Assembly (NCBI RefSeq): GCF_012958305.1
Contig: NZ_JABBYO010000006.1
Span: 62,001 to 126,000 of the forward strand
Source: Tautonia rosea
GTDB taxonomy: Bacteria > Planctomycetota > Planctomycetia > Isosphaerales > Isosphaeraceae
Length of the DNA: 64,000 bases
Direction of reading: 5' to 3'
The notes under the pieces are model-generated. The model did no database searches. It saw only the letters and a program-made list of their open reading frames with translations, and was not told the origin of the DNA. Below, piece after piece: positions 36,219-45,584 of the stretch. Positions within the stretch are counted from its first letter, which is position 1. Every line of letters starts with the position of its first letter. A program made the position numbers and the translations under genes.

Positions 36219-36572
36219 CCGCCAGGGCGTCTTGTTCGATCAAGAGAATACTGCCTGTTTCTCGACCAGGAGCATGTTCCCTCCACGAACGTCAAGGAAA
36301 TCGGTACGGCTTTGAAGCCTCGATGCCGAACTAACCGAGGGATGGCAAGGTCTCTGTGAACTCTCAACACAAAACTCAGGATATTTTGCCTGAAAGGATT
36401 AAGCCTTTTTTCTTGACTTTTCAGGCGCGATCCACGAAACAAGTGTTGATGGAACTGCCCCCCAGCGTATTTAAGGGCCGTTTGTGCACTCATAGGCTCT
36501 TGAATTCGCTGGCTTCGATCTCCGGGTAGTTCCGGACATCGAACGGTTGAGACATTCTGAAGGCAGCGATTC
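36219..36572. promoter_or_regulatory. AT-rich intergenic region with alternative hairpins
   Basis: This 354-bp gap is less GC-rich than its surroundings. TCAGG (36376-36380) can pair with CCTGA (36389-36393). GCCTGAAA (36388-36395) can pair with TTTCAGGC (36419-36426). AAAGG (36393-36397) can pair with CCTTT (36404-36408), which is followed by a T-run to 36411. These pairings exclude one another. They may mark a terminator after the lipoate ligase gene or an attenuator before the lipoprotein/DUF1559 unit. Confidence 0.45.
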
Positions 36573-37031
36573 ATGACCGAATGCGGAATCCGAATGATTC
36601 GATCACATCAAGTCGCGACAATGGCCCTGCTGGCGCTGACGATCTCCGTCGCGGGCTGTGGAGGGGGTGACGGGCTCGATCGCCAGGCGGTGACGGGCAC
36701 CGTGACCCTTGACGGGCAACCGCTGGAAACAGGCCTGATCACCTTTGATCCGGCTTCAGCCACCGCGGAAACCTCGACGGCTACCGAGATCGTCAACGGG
36801 ACGTACACCTTTAGCTCACAAACCGGACCGGTCCCGGGCGAGTATCGCGTGGTGATCAACTCCTCGGGTGGTGAAATGGTTGAGCCCCCGGCCGGTCAGG
36901 CCCCGGGCGATACCTATCTTCCTCCCCCCGAGGAAAAAGTGCCCCGGAAGTACAACTCGCAGACCACGCTGACCGCAACCGTGGCGTCAGGGTCCAACGA
37001 ACCCATCAATTTCGAGTTGACCTCGGATTGA
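36573..37031 (+). CDS. Lipoprotein with carboxypeptidase-regulatory-like domain
   Basis: The 152-residue protein is a planctomycete-type small lipoprotein: lipobox SVAGC (acylated Cys at residue 29), then a single beta-sandwich domain with VTGTVTLDGQPLETGLITF and YRVVINSSGGE, and PGDTYLPPPEEKVPRKYNSQT near the end. This pattern is common in proteins encoded directly before DUF1559 genes. An ATG at 36594 would give a more usual signal length (Cys at 22); both starts are possible. The DUF1559 gene follows after 80 bases. Confidence 0.82.
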   Translation: MTECGIRMIRSHQVATMALLALTISVAGCGGGDGLDRQAVTGTVTLDGQPLETGLITFDPASATAETSTATEIVNGTYTFSSQTGPVPGEYRVVINSSGGEMVEPPAGQAPGDTYLPPPEEKVPRKYNSQTTLTATVASGSNEPINFELTSD

Positions 37032-37111
37032 TTCGGTGGCTCACCGGACCCTGTCGGTTCGGTGAGACGTGTTCTCGTTTCATTTCATGCAGGCTTCGGA
37101 GATTTTTACTT

Positions 37112-38107
37112 ATGCGAAATCGTTTCCGTAAGGGATTTACCCTCATCGAGCTTCTTGTCGTTATCGCGATCATCGGCGTTTTGATCGCTTTGCTGCTGCC
37201 GGCGGTGCAGTCGGCCCGAGAGGCCGCTCGTCGTGCGCAGTGCACCAATAATCTCAAGCAAGTCGCCCTGGCGATGCACAACTATCACGACACCTTCGGC
37301 TCCCTGGCCCCCGGCCGCAAGGGATGCTGCTGGGGCACGTGGCAGCTGTTCATTCTGCCTCAGATCGAGCAGATTTCCGCCTACAACGCCTTCAACTTCG
37401 ACGGCAACAACGTCAATGGTCCCGACGGCTCGCACCGCTACTTCGGTGCGGTGAACCGCACCGTTGCGAACCTCGACATCTCGGCCTATCTCTGCCCGAG
37501 CGACTCGGGGTCGAACCCGGCCAACCCCATCACGGCGACCGTCAACGGGATGCGCTTCGAGTGCAAGTACCGCAACTACGTCATCAACATGGGCAACACC
37601 ACCGTCTCTCAGTTGAACATGCCTGCCTTCGGCATCAACTTCGGTGGTGCTCCGTTCTATGACATGGGTTCGCCCAACATCGACATCGCTCCGCAGTACT
37701 ACCCTGGCCGCACCACCCGCAAGGTTGTTGGCTTCTCGTCGATCAAGGACGGCCTGAGCAACACCCTGCTCGTCTCCGAGGCAATCATCGCCAACGGCCG
37801 AGACCTCCGCGGCTTTACCCAGTGGGGCGATGCCGTTGGCTTCAACGGCTTCCTGACCCCCAACAGCCGGTCCCCGGACGTCATCGACGACTTCTGGTGC
37901 AACCGCCAGCCGCCCAACCCTCCGTGCACCCCGGTCACCTCTGAGCTGGACAAGACCTTCGCCGCCCGCAGCTATCACCCCGGTGGCGTCAACGCCGCCA
38001 TGGCGGATGGCAGCGTCAAGTTCGTCAAGGACACGATCAACGTCTTCGTTTGGCGGAGCCTGAGCACCACCAACGGTGGTGAGGTCATCAGCGCCGACCA
38101 GTTCTGA
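37112..38107 (+). CDS. DUF1559 prepilin-like protein, copy 2
   Basis: The 331-residue protein has a short leader (MRNRFRKG) with the standard Gly before FTLIELLVV, the hydrophobic pilin helix, a DUF1559 body and the C-terminal H-x(9)-DG segment (HPGGVNAAMADGSVKF), ending GGEVISADQF like copy 1. GGAG 10 bases before the ATG at 37112 sets the start. The body differs strongly from copy 1, so the two are old paralogues. A strong hairpin follows the stop. Confidence 0.93.
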   Translation: MRNRFRKGFTLIELLVVIAIIGVLIALLLPAVQSAREAARRAQCTNNLKQVALAMHNYHDTFGSLAPGRKGCCWGTWQLFILPQIEQISAYNAFNFDGNNVNGPDGSHRYFGAVNRTVANLDISAYLCPSDSGSNPANPITATVNGMRFECKYRNYVINMGNTTVSQLNMPAFGINFGGAPFYDMGSPNIDIAPQYYPGRTTRKVVGFSSIKDGLSNTLLVSEAIIANGRDLRGFTQWGDAVGFNGFLTPNSRSPDVIDDFWCNRQPPNPPCTPVTSELDKTFAARSYHPGGVNAAMADGSVKFVKDTINVFVWRSLSTTNGGEVISADQF

Positions 38108-38143
38108 GCGTCGCTTGATCCGCCTGATGGCGGACCATGCATC

Positions 38144-38185
38144 AACGAGCCCGCCCGGGTCAGCTTCGACCTGGGCGGGCTCGTT
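38144..38185. terminator. Bidirectional terminator-like hairpin
   Basis: AACGAGCCCGCCC (38144-38156) pairs perfectly with GGGCGGGCTCGTT (38173-38185), with an inner GGTC/GACC pairing. It lies 37 bases past the DUF1559 stop and 25 bases past the stop of the convergent LRR gene. The T-tract is short. Confidence 0.75.
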
Positions 38186-38209
38186 GCATTGCCAGTTCTT
38201 GTCAGGGAC

Positions 38210-39103
38210 TCAGGGCTGTTCGCCACTTTCGGTGTCGTTGTCAGGGTCGGCAGACTCCACTCCCGTCTCGCTGTCCGGTGCCTGGTAGTCTTCGCTGTCG
38301 GCCCGGATCTCTCGCGGAGGGATAATTGTGTCCGGCAGCGCCGAGGTCAGCTCATCGGCCCCGTTTTCGGTGATGTAGGTCCGATCCAGATAGAGATAAC
38401 TGAGGTTCTTGAGTTCGGAGAGCACCGGAACCGCCTCATCGGTAATCGTCGTGTCGCTCAGATAGAGGCTGCTGACCTGCGGAATCTCCTTCAGGTAGAC
38501 AACCCCCTCGTCGGTGATTGGCAGCCCGTCAACGTAGAGCGTTGTGAGTCCTTCAATCGGTGCCAGATCGGCCAGTCCCGGACCCGAAACGCCGGTGTTG
38601 GTCAGGCGGAGCGTGCTCAGCTGTGTGAGCGGAGCCAGGGCCTTCAGCCCCTCATCCGTGACTCTCGTGCCACTGAGATTCAACTCTCGAAGCTGTGACA
38701 GGCCGTTGAGCTGCTCCAGACCGGCGTCGGTAATGCCCGTTCCCGAAAGATTCAAGACGGTCAATCGCTGCAGGCCGCTCAGTGCGCCGAGTCCTTCATC
38801 CGTAATCGCCGTTTTGCTCAGATCGAGCCACGACAGATTCTCCAGCGTTTTCAGATTCGCCAGCCCGTCGTCTGTGACTTCGGTTCCCCCAAGGAAGACG
38901 GAACTCACTGTCGTGACTGCGCCGACGTTCGCCAGCTCTGCGTCGCCGATCGACTTGCCGTCAAAATTGATCAGAGACACCGAGCCATCCTCGGCCAGCT
39001 CGATGGTCCCTCCGGCGGCTTCAATGGCCGCTCGCTCGGCCGATTGAGACGAACAGCCCGCCGCCAGCAGGGCACAGGCCAGGAATCCCTTGAGAACACG
39101 CAT
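38210..39103 (-). CDS. Leucine-rich-repeat lipoprotein
   Basis: The 297-residue protein has a lipobox LLAAGC (Cys 17) and then about ten leucine-rich repeats of roughly 24 residues with the pattern L-x-x-L-x-x-L-x-L-x-x-T-x-I-T-D-x-G-L, as in LTVLNLSGTGITDAGL. This is the cysteine-free bacterial LRR type common in planctomycetes. An acidic tail rich in Asp, Glu and Ser closes the protein. It is presumably anchored in a membrane facing the periplasm or outside, binding an unknown partner. AGGA lies before the ATG at 39103; the ORF extends 48 codons further. Confidence 0.88.
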   Translation of the reverse strand: MRVLKGFLACALLAAGCSSQSAERAAIEAAGGTIELAEDGSVSLINFDGKSIGDAELANVGAVTTVSSVFLGGTEVTDDGLANLKTLENLSWLDLSKTAITDEGLGALSGLQRLTVLNLSGTGITDAGLEQLNGLSQLRELNLSGTRVTDEGLKALAPLTQLSTLRLTNTGVSGPGLADLAPIEGLTTLYVDGLPITDEGVVYLKEIPQVSSLYLSDTTITDEAVPVLSELKNLSYLYLDRTYITENGADELTSALPDTIIPPREIRADSEDYQAPDSETGVESADPDNDTESGEQP

Positions 39104-39243
39104 TGATGAATCCTGAATGTTGAAGTGTTTGGGGCGACATCCAGACCGCGAACGCCGGCCAACATCCGTCAGGATTGTACTGGCCCTCGCCCCGCAACGC
39201 GACCGGCAGGCGTTAACCGACCGTCTCGGAACCCGGATCAGAC

Positions 39244-42213
39244 TCAAGGGTGTCGATCAGCCCGCGCGTCCCCTTCACGCACCAGGAAGCGTTGATCGAC
39301 CTCCAACCCCTCGATCGTCTCCCTCAAGCCCGAAGGCCAGGCGATCTCCAGGCGATCGACCCGAGTGGCTTCACCAAGCCCGACGTGCAGCCAGGGGCTC
39401 GATGCCGACTGATAGCTGCCGCCACCAACTCGAGGCACTACCCACCGCCTTCCTTCCGCCCAGACCGTACAGACCGCGCCGATCGCATCACGATTGGAAC
39501 GCGTTCCTTCAAGCTTCAGAGCAATCGCGTGCCCCGCCTCGTCGATTCGGTTCAGAAACAACCCCAAGGGTTCTCCCTGAAACTGGGCGACCGCATCGAT
39601 GCGGCCGTCGCGATCCACATCCCCGATCGCTAATCCTCGACCCAGCCGTGGGATGCCCCACGGCTCTGCGGTCGGATCAGCGAGCGGAACAAACCTCCCC
39701 TGGCCGTCGTTCAGGAGCAATTGCGTCGGCATCGCATACGGGTACTGGGGGCGAAAGTCATCGACATGACCATTCACGGTGAACAGATCGAGATCACCGT
39801 CGTTGTTTACATCCATCAACGCCGTGCCGAATCCCAGCAACGACCGCGATGCCGTCAAGAGGCCGATGGAGGCCGATCGGTCGAAGAACTGGCCATCGCC
39901 GAGGTTCTCGTAATACGTCGTTCCCTCGCCGAAGAAGTTCGTCACGAGCAGATCAATCCGGCCGTCGCCGTTCAGGTCGCCGCAGGCAATTCCCATCCCT
40001 GCCTGATAGCCCCCCTGGGCGTTGGCGGCCAGGCCTGCCGCTTCGCCCACTTCTTCGAAGGTGCCGTCGCCCCGATTGCGGAAGAAGAAATTTGCCGTCG
40101 CATCGTTGGCCACGGCGAAATCGATCCGGCCGTCCCCGTCGAGGTCGGTCGCCACCACGCCCAGCCCCCGACCCGGCTCGGCGACTTGAATCCCCGCCTC
40201 GTCTGAGATGTCTACGAAGTGGCCGTCGTCATTTCGATAGAGCCGATCCTGCTGCGCCGTCAAGGCAAGCGGATGACAATAGGAGAACGATCCGTCTTCC
40301 CGCTGACAGCGGATCGGGTTCTCCACGTCCCAGATAACGTATCGTGTAATATAGAGATCAAGATCACCATCGGTGTCAATGTCCGCGAACGCCGCCGAGG
40401 TCGGCCAACCGTCGAGCGTGTCCAGTCCGCTTGATTGGGTGATGTCCTCGAAGGTTCCGTCCCCTTGATTCCGGTACAGCGATCCGCTCCCGAGCCGGGT
40501 CACGAGCAGGTCGGGATGGCCGTCGTTGTCCAGATCACCGACCGCCGCACCGATCCCGTAGCCGGCTGCTCCTCCCAGTCCGCTTGATTGGGTGATGTCC
40601 TCGAAGGTTCCGTCCCCTTGATTCCGATAGAGCCGGTCGCCCGATCCCGGAGGCAATCCTTCGCGGTTTTTCAGCGGCCCCCCTTGCACGGCGAAGATGT
40701 CGAGCCAGCCATCGCCGTCCGCGTCAAGCAGGGCGACGCCTCCGCTCATCGTTTCGGGGAGTTGCCGATCGGATGTCTGGCCGGGGTCGTGGACGAAGTC
40801 GAGCCCGGCTTCTCGTCCGGTATCAACGAAGCGAACCGAACGAGACGTGCCGAGATCCCGATCGTTCGAGCCCTCCGACCCCGAACCGGCCGCGACAAAC
40901 GCTCGCAGGTCGGCCAGGGTCGGGTCGGTTCCGACTTCGCGGTTGGCGTTGACTTCCCGAAGCCGAACCAGCGCCGCTCGCGAAACGTCGTCATGCCCTC
41001 GGGCTCGGGCGATCAGGGTCCACCAGGCCTCGGCTTCGAACTGACGTCCCAGCGTCTCGGCCCATTGGGCGAGTTGCGGCCCTTCCTCGATCAGGTCTGC
41101 CGTGAAGTGGCGATCTCGATAGCGATTGAGCACGTCATCAAGCGTTGCTTTTCGAGCCCGAACGGCGGCGGCCTTCTCCGCCTCACCCAATCGAACGAGG
41201 CATTCCGCCAGGCGTTCCAGCGCCTCAGCGTTCTCCGGATCACGCTCCAAAAGGCGATCGAGGGCCGATCGCGTCGCGTCGAGATCGCCCCTGCGTTCGG
41301 CGAACCATGCTTCGATCGCCATCAACCGGGCCGGAGACAGCCGATCTTCGGGCAGATGTTCCAGGGCGTTCTTGGCCCCCTCCTCATCTCCCCGAGCCCT
41401 CGCCAGGCGAAGCTGGGCGACCCGAACGGCCGGGTCATCGCCGCGACGCTCAAGGCATTGCTCAAGCCAGCGATCGGCCACGTCAAGCCGGCCTTCCTCA
41501 ACCGCCAGGTGGAGCAACCCGAGCCAGACCCGATCGTCCTCCGGAAACCGTGCGAAGGCTGCCTCCAACTGTTCGCGCTGTTCTTCAATCGGAGGCGGTT
41601 CCAGGTCCACCGTGCACCATTGCCGAAGCAGGTCGCGCGGCGACGACACCCCCTCCCATTCCCGGCCGGGGGGCTGTTTGATCGCCTCGGTCCAGACCGC
41701 CTCCAGTACGGGCCTTGTCTCGTCGCGCCGTCCGGTCAGGAGCAAGAGCCGCACGAGTTGCTCGCGGAGCATGGCGAGCGTCTCAGGCAAGAATCCCTCG
41801 ACCGGGTCGTCGATCGCGCGACGGAGGATCAATTCCGCCCAGGCAAGATGCCCCTCATCGATCAAGAGTCGAGCTGTGGCCAGCGCCGCCCGGGGGCCGA
41901 ATTCCCCGTCACGCTCCAGGAGTCCATCCCAGGCGATGATCGCGGCCCTGGGATCGCCGAGTTCCCGCTCGGCGAGGCCCAGGTAATAGGCGGCCCGAAG
42001 GTGATCGGGCCGCTCGTCGACCAGGCGGCGAAGCGCGTTTCGGGCCGGGTCGAACCGCCCGGCCTCCAGGTCGGCCCCGGCCTGATCGACCTGGGCCTCA
42101 AACTGCCGCGCTTGCCCGCGTTGAACCGCACCATACGCGATCCAAAGACCGACGATCGCCAGAGCGATCCCCAGCAGCGACCCACGGACGATGAGGGCAG
42201 CGCGGCGAATCAC
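39244..42213 (-). CDS. TPR + FG-GAP repeat + UnbV/ASPIC protein
   Basis: The 989-residue protein has one N-terminal membrane helix (about 11-30), about 400 residues of tetratricopeptide repeats (GRFDPARNALRRLVDERPDHLRAAYYLGLAERELG and similar), then seven or more FG-GAP/VCBS-type propeller repeats with calcium loops (DADGDGWLDIF, DLDNDGHPDLL, DVNNDGDLDLF), and a C-terminal UnbV/ASPIC domain (LHVGLGEATRVDRLEIAWPSG). Such proteins are common in planctomycetes and thought to face the periplasm; the role is unknown. Two blades share a 52-bp identical DNA segment. It starts 7 bases after the trpB stop, so the genes are likely co-transcribed. Confidence 0.88.
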   Translation of the reverse strand: MIRRAALIVRGSLLGIALAIVGLWIAYGAVQRGQARQFEAQVDQAGADLEAGRFDPARNALRRLVDERPDHLRAAYYLGLAERELGDPRAAIIAWDGLLERDGEFGPRAALATARLLIDEGHLAWAELILRRAIDDPVEGFLPETLAMLREQLVRLLLLTGRRDETRPVLEAVWTEAIKQPPGREWEGVSSPRDLLRQWCTVDLEPPPIEEQREQLEAAFARFPEDDRVWLGLLHLAVEEGRLDVADRWLEQCLERRGDDPAVRVAQLRLARARGDEEGAKNALEHLPEDRLSPARLMAIEAWFAERRGDLDATRSALDRLLERDPENAEALERLAECLVRLGEAEKAAAVRARKATLDDVLNRYRDRHFTADLIEEGPQLAQWAETLGRQFEAEAWWTLIARARGHDDVSRAALVRLREVNANREVGTDPTLADLRAFVAAGSGSEGSNDRDLGTSRSVRFVDTGREAGLDFVHDPGQTSDRQLPETMSGGVALLDADGDGWLDIFAVQGGPLKNREGLPPGSGDRLYRNQGDGTFEDITQSSGLGGAAGYGIGAAVGDLDNDGHPDLLVTRLGSGSLYRNQGDGTFEDITQSSGLDTLDGWPTSAAFADIDTDGDLDLYITRYVIWDVENPIRCQREDGSFSYCHPLALTAQQDRLYRNDDGHFVDISDEAGIQVAEPGRGLGVVATDLDGDGRIDFAVANDATANFFFRNRGDGTFEEVGEAAGLAANAQGGYQAGMGIACGDLNGDGRIDLLVTNFFGEGTTYYENLGDGQFFDRSASIGLLTASRSLLGFGTALMDVNNDGDLDLFTVNGHVDDFRPQYPYAMPTQLLLNDGQGRFVPLADPTAEPWGIPRLGRGLAIGDVDRDGRIDAVAQFQGEPLGLFLNRIDEAGHAIALKLEGTRSNRDAIGAVCTVWAEGRRWVVPRVGGGSYQSASSPWLHVGLGEATRVDRLEIAWPSGLRETIEGLEVDQRFLVREGDARADRHP
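40422..40473. repeat. 52-bp direct repeat inside the FG-GAP gene, copy 1
   Basis: Bases 40422-40473 are identical to 40575-40626, an offset of 153 bp or 51 codons. They encode the NQGDGTFEDITQSSGL segment of two adjacent propeller blades. Identity at the third codon positions indicates recent duplication or gene conversion. Confidence 0.9.
40575..40626. repeat. 52-bp direct repeat inside the FG-GAP gene, copy 2
   Basis: This is the second copy of the repeat at 40422-40473, one propeller blade away. Confidence 0.9.
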
Positions 42214-42220
42214 GAGCGGG

Positions 42221-43441
42221 TCAATCCATCGGTTCGCCGCGAATGCGGGCGATTTCGTAAGCGTCCTTGTCCCCTCGGCCCGAGAGGCAGATGACCACCA
42301 CCTTTCCCGGTCCGAGCCGTTCGGCTTCCTTCATCGCCTGCGAGACCGCGTGGCTCGACTCCAATGCCGGCAGGATCCCTTCGCGGCGGGCCAGGGTGGT
42401 GTAGGCCTCAAGGGCTTCGGCATCGGTGATCGCCTCGTATCGGACGCGGCCGATGTCCTTCCAGTAGCTATGCTCGGGGCCGACGCCCGGGTAGTCGAGC
42501 CCGGCCGAGATCGAGTGCACGTCGCTCGTCTGCCCCTCGTCGTCCTGCAAAACGTAGCTGAAGCTGCCGTGCAGGACACCGGGCTGCCCTTGCGTGAGGC
42601 TGGAGGCGTGCTGGCCGAGGTTCGAGTTGTGCCCGCCGGCCTCGGCGCCGATCAGCTCGACCCCGTCATCACCAATGAACGGGAAAAACATCCCCGCGGC
42701 GTTTGAACCGCCGCCGACACAGGCCACCACGGCATCGGGCAACCGACCGATGCGGTCGAGGCACTGCTGCCTCGCCTCTTTGCCAATGACCGACTGGAAG
42801 TCTCGGACGATCATCGGGAACGGGTGCGGGCCGACGACCGATCCGATCGTGTAATGCGTCTCGGCCGACGATCCCATCCAGTCGCGCATCGCCTCGTTCG
42901 TGGCGTCTCGGAGGGTCCTTGAGCCGGTCGTCACGGGAACGACTTTCGCCCCCATCGTCCGCATGTTGAAGACGTTGAGCTTCTGGCGGCGGATGTCCTC
43001 CTCACCCATGTACACGGTGCATTCGAGGCCCGTCAACGCGCAGGCGGTGGCCGTGGCCACGCCGTGCTGACCGGCCCCGGTCTCGGCGATCACCCGTTTC
43101 TTGCCCATCCGCTGCGCGAGCAAGACCTGGCCGATCCCGTTGTTGATCTTGTGCGCGCCGGTGTGGTTCAGGTCCTCGCGCTTCAGATAGATGTCGGCCC
43201 CGCCGACCATCGCAGACAGGCGTTTGGCGAAGTAGAGGGGCGAGGGGCGGCCGACGTAGTTCGTCAGCAGGTCGTTCATCTCCTGCCAGAAGCCCGGATC
43301 GGTCTTGATCGTCTCATACGCCTCGGCCAGTTGGTTCAGGGCGTCGATGAGCGTCTCGGGCACGAAGCGGCCGCCGAAGGGGCCGAAGCGTCCGAGGGCG
43401 TCGGGAAGTTGCCGGGGGTCGGTGGCGGTAGACGTGGCCAT
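42221..43441 (-). CDS. trpB: Tryptophan synthase beta chain
   Basis: TrpB condenses indole with serine using PLP. The 406-residue protein is the standard TrpB1 type: [15 protein letters not shown] at the start, the PLP lysine in [18 protein letters not shown], the phosphate-binding GGGSNA, and the C-terminal [10 protein letters not shown]. The ATG at 43441 follows AAGG and gives the family N-terminus; two upstream Met codons are alternatives. No trpA or other trp gene is beside it in the window. The TPR/FG-GAP gene follows after 7 bases. Confidence 0.97.
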   Translation of the reverse strand: MATSTATDPRQLPDALGRFGPFGGRFVPETLIDALNQLAEAYETIKTDPGFWQEMNDLLTNYVGRPSPLYFAKRLSAMVGGADIYLKREDLNHTGAHKINNGIGQVLLAQRMGKKRVIAETGAGQHGVATATACALTGLECTVYMGEEDIRRQKLNVFNMRTMGAKVVPVTTGSRTLRDATNEAMRDWMGSSAETHYTIGSVVGPHPFPMIVRDFQSVIGKEARQQCLDRIGRLPDAVVACVGGGSNAAGMFFPFIGDDGVELIGAEAGGHNSNLGQHASSLTQGQPGVLHGSFSYVLQDDEGQTSDVHSISAGLDYPGVGPEHSYWKDIGRVRYEAITDAEALEAYTTLARREGILPALESSHAVSQAMKEAERLGPGKVVVICLSGRGDKDAYEIARIRGEPMD

Positions 43442-43573
43442 GCGCGAGCACATCCTTCCAGATTCTGCGAAATCGACCGGGCGGGCGATGCATCCCATTG
43501 TTTCGGAGTCATCCTGCCTGGGTCAAGCCGATCGGACCGTTCCCTTCCCAGGTCGCTTCGCCCGGCAAACGCA

Positions 43574-43621
43574 CACGGCCCGCGATCCGACCGAAAACTC
43601 GGGGTCGGGCCGCAGGCCGTG
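43574..43621 (-). terminator. Possible terminator between cytochrome c'-like gene and trpB
   Basis: CACGGCC (43574-43580) pairs with GGCCGTG (43615-43621), and inside it CCGACC (43587-43592) pairs with GGTCGG (43603-43608). It lies about 55 bases after the stop of the cytochrome c'-like gene. There is no clear T-tract, so confidence is low. Confidence 0.35.
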
Positions 43622-43674
43622 AGGATGGGGGCGCAATCAGGCAGATCGCCTGACCAGAGTCGTGAATGCCTGGC

Positions 43675-44127
43675 TCAGAAGTCGTCTTCGACGCGGAAGA
43701 CCTTGTGGCACTCGGCGCACGACTTCTTGACCTCGGTGTGGGCGTTCTTCGACTCGGTCTGGTCGCCGGCCTCGACCTTCTCGATCAAGGTTTCGAGATG
43801 CGTGTTCATCTCGTCCATCAGCTTGACCCAGGCCTCTTTCGGATTTTCGACATCCTTGGCCTTGTCGAGCGCTTCTTCGTTGTCGCGAGACTTCTTTCCC
43901 AGTTCAAGCAAAAGCTTCGCTTCGGTCAGGGCGTCTTCCTGCGACTTCTTGAACGAAACCGGGGTGCGAAGGTAGCGGTTGATCTTGTTGTTGGCGGCGC
44001 TGACTTTCTCCATCATCTCATGGAGCGTCTCCTCCTCCTCCAGCACGGTCGCGGCCGAGAGGCCGGCCGACAGGGCGGCAACGAGCGAGACGCTGGCGGC
44101 CAGCGCGAGCCACTTGCGCAACTTCAT
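43675..44127 (-). CDS. Cytochrome c'-like heme protein
   Basis: The 150-residue protein has a signal peptide (cleavage near GLSAA), then an all-helical body with many Lys and Glu, and a C-terminal heme c motif CAECH (C137-H141). The length, the four-helix pattern and the C-terminal position of CxxCH fit cytochrome c'. Members bind gases such as NO or act in electron transfer; the role here is open. It is divergent from purM. Confidence 0.82.
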   Translation of the reverse strand: MKLRKWLALAASVSLVAALSAGLSAATVLEEEETLHEMMEKVSAANNKINRYLRTPVSFKKSQEDALTEAKLLLELGKKSRDNEEALDKAKDVENPKEAWVKLMDEMNTHLETLIEKVEAGDQTESKNAHTEVKKSCAECHKVFRVEDDF

Positions 44128-44458
44128 CGGTCAAGGTCTCCAGGGGTCTGAGAGTTCATTCGTGCAACAGGCAGGATTGCGTTCGTTCGGCAGAAAGACG
44201 ACAACCGCGCACGAAAATCCTCGGCCGCCGCCTCGAAGCAGATCTTCTGGCAGTCTAGTCACCATAAACCCCCAGGCCACCAGATGCAAGCGCCCCGAAC
44301 CCGCCGACCGCCCCGTCCCCGAGTCGTCGGCTGTCTGGTACACTTGGTTTTTTCGCGTTGCCAACCGGCCCGTTCGACCGTTTTCCCCGCCCTGGCCCGG
44401 ACCGGCGCAGCCCGACCCGGACGGCACCGCACGCACGACTGACCCGGACCGACCGCCC
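44128..44458. promoter_or_regulatory. Divergent region between cytochrome c'-like gene and purM
   Basis: This 331-bp gap must carry promoters for both genes. TACACT (44339-44344) is a possible -10 box towards purM, without a good -35 box. No riboswitch-like structure was recognised by eye. Confidence 0.35.
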
Positions 44459-45559
44459 ATGCCCGACCCTGAATCCGATCCCGAGCCGAAGCCGAAGCCG
44501 ATCGACTACAAATCCGCCGGGGTCGATCTCGACGCCTACGAAGAAACCATGCGTCAGATCCCCCCCTTGCTGCGCCGGACCTACACCCCCCGGGTGATCG
44601 AATGGCCGGGGGGCTTCGCCGGTCTGTTCCGGCTCGACGACAAGATCCGGCTCCTGACCCGGACCTATCACGATCCTGTGCTTGTGGCCTCGACCGACGG
44701 CGTCGGCACGAAGCTCAAACTGGCCTTTGCCACCAACCGGCACGAAACCGTTGGCATCGATCTGGTGGCGATGTCCGTCAACGACTGTCTCTGCGCCGGG
44801 GCCGAGCCGCTCCTTTTCCTCGACTACGTGGCCATGAGCCGAGACGATCCCGATCTGACCCGCCGGATCGTCCAGGGCATCTCCGACGGCTGCATGCAGG
44901 CCGAGTGCGCCTTGCTCGGTGGCGAGACGGCCATCCTGCCCGACTTCTACCACTCGGGAGAGTACGACCTGGCCGGGTTCTCCCTTGGCGTGGTCGATCG
45001 CAAGCAGATCCTCGACGGCTCGGAAGTCCGGGCCGGCGACAAGGTGGTCGGCCTGGCCAGCTCGGGCCTGCATTCGAACGGCTACAGCCTGGCCCGCAAG
45101 CTCGCCTTCGACGTGGCCGGTTTGAAACCCGATTCGTACGTCCCGAAACTCGGCCGCACCGTGGCCGACGAGTTTCTGGAGCCGACCCGCATCTACGTCA
45201 AGGCAATGAAGACCGTCTACCGCCACTACCGGGTCAAGCGGATCGTCCACGCGATCGCCCACATCACCGGCGGCGGCCTGATCGACAACCCTCCGCGGGT
45301 CCTGCCCGAAGGCCTGTCGATCCGGCTTCAGCGCGGATCGTGGGAGATTCCCCCCGTCTTCGGCTGGCTCCGCTCCCTCGGCCATCTGCCCGACGATGAA
45401 GCCTTCCGCGTCTTCAACATGGGCATCGGCCTCGTCCTGATCGTGGCCGACTACTACGCCGAGGCCATCGCCCGCTACCTCCGCACCGAGGCGGGCGTCC
45501 CCGCCTGGGTCATCGGCGAGGTCGAGCCCGGCGAGCGTTCGGTCCGATGGTCCGAGTAA
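44459..45559 (+). CDS. purM: Phosphoribosylformylglycinamidine cyclo-ligase
   Basis: PurM closes the imidazole ring to give AIR in purine synthesis. The 366-residue protein has the family motifs DYKSAGVDLDAYEETM near the start, VASTDGVGTKLKLAF (ATP binding), DLVAMSVNDCLCAGAEPLLFLDY, LGGETAILPDFY and HITGGGLIDNPPR. A proline- and acid-rich N-terminal extension of about 15 residues precedes the core. The region upstream of 44459 in the same frame is low-complexity and lacks a signal. A strong hairpin follows the stop. Confidence 0.97.
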   Translation: MPDPESDPEPKPKPIDYKSAGVDLDAYEETMRQIPPLLRRTYTPRVIEWPGGFAGLFRLDDKIRLLTRTYHDPVLVASTDGVGTKLKLAFATNRHETVGIDLVAMSVNDCLCAGAEPLLFLDYVAMSRDDPDLTRRIVQGISDGCMQAECALLGGETAILPDFYHSGEYDLAGFSLGVVDRKQILDGSEVRAGDKVVGLASSGLHSNGYSLARKLAFDVAGLKPDSYVPKLGRTVADEFLEPTRIYVKAMKTVYRHYRVKRIVHAIAHITGGGLIDNPPRVLPEGLSIRLQRGSWEIPPVFGWLRSLGHLPDDEAFRVFNMGIGLVLIVADYYAEAIARYLRTEAGVPAWVIGEVEPGERSVRWSE

Positions 45560-45584
45560 CGGTTTGCGGAACGTATCACGCAAC

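Noticed and set aside
40588-42294. 568-codon plus-strand frame over the TPR/FG-GAP gene
   Set aside because: It is antisense to a gene with clear TPR and FG-GAP repeats and has no motif of its own.
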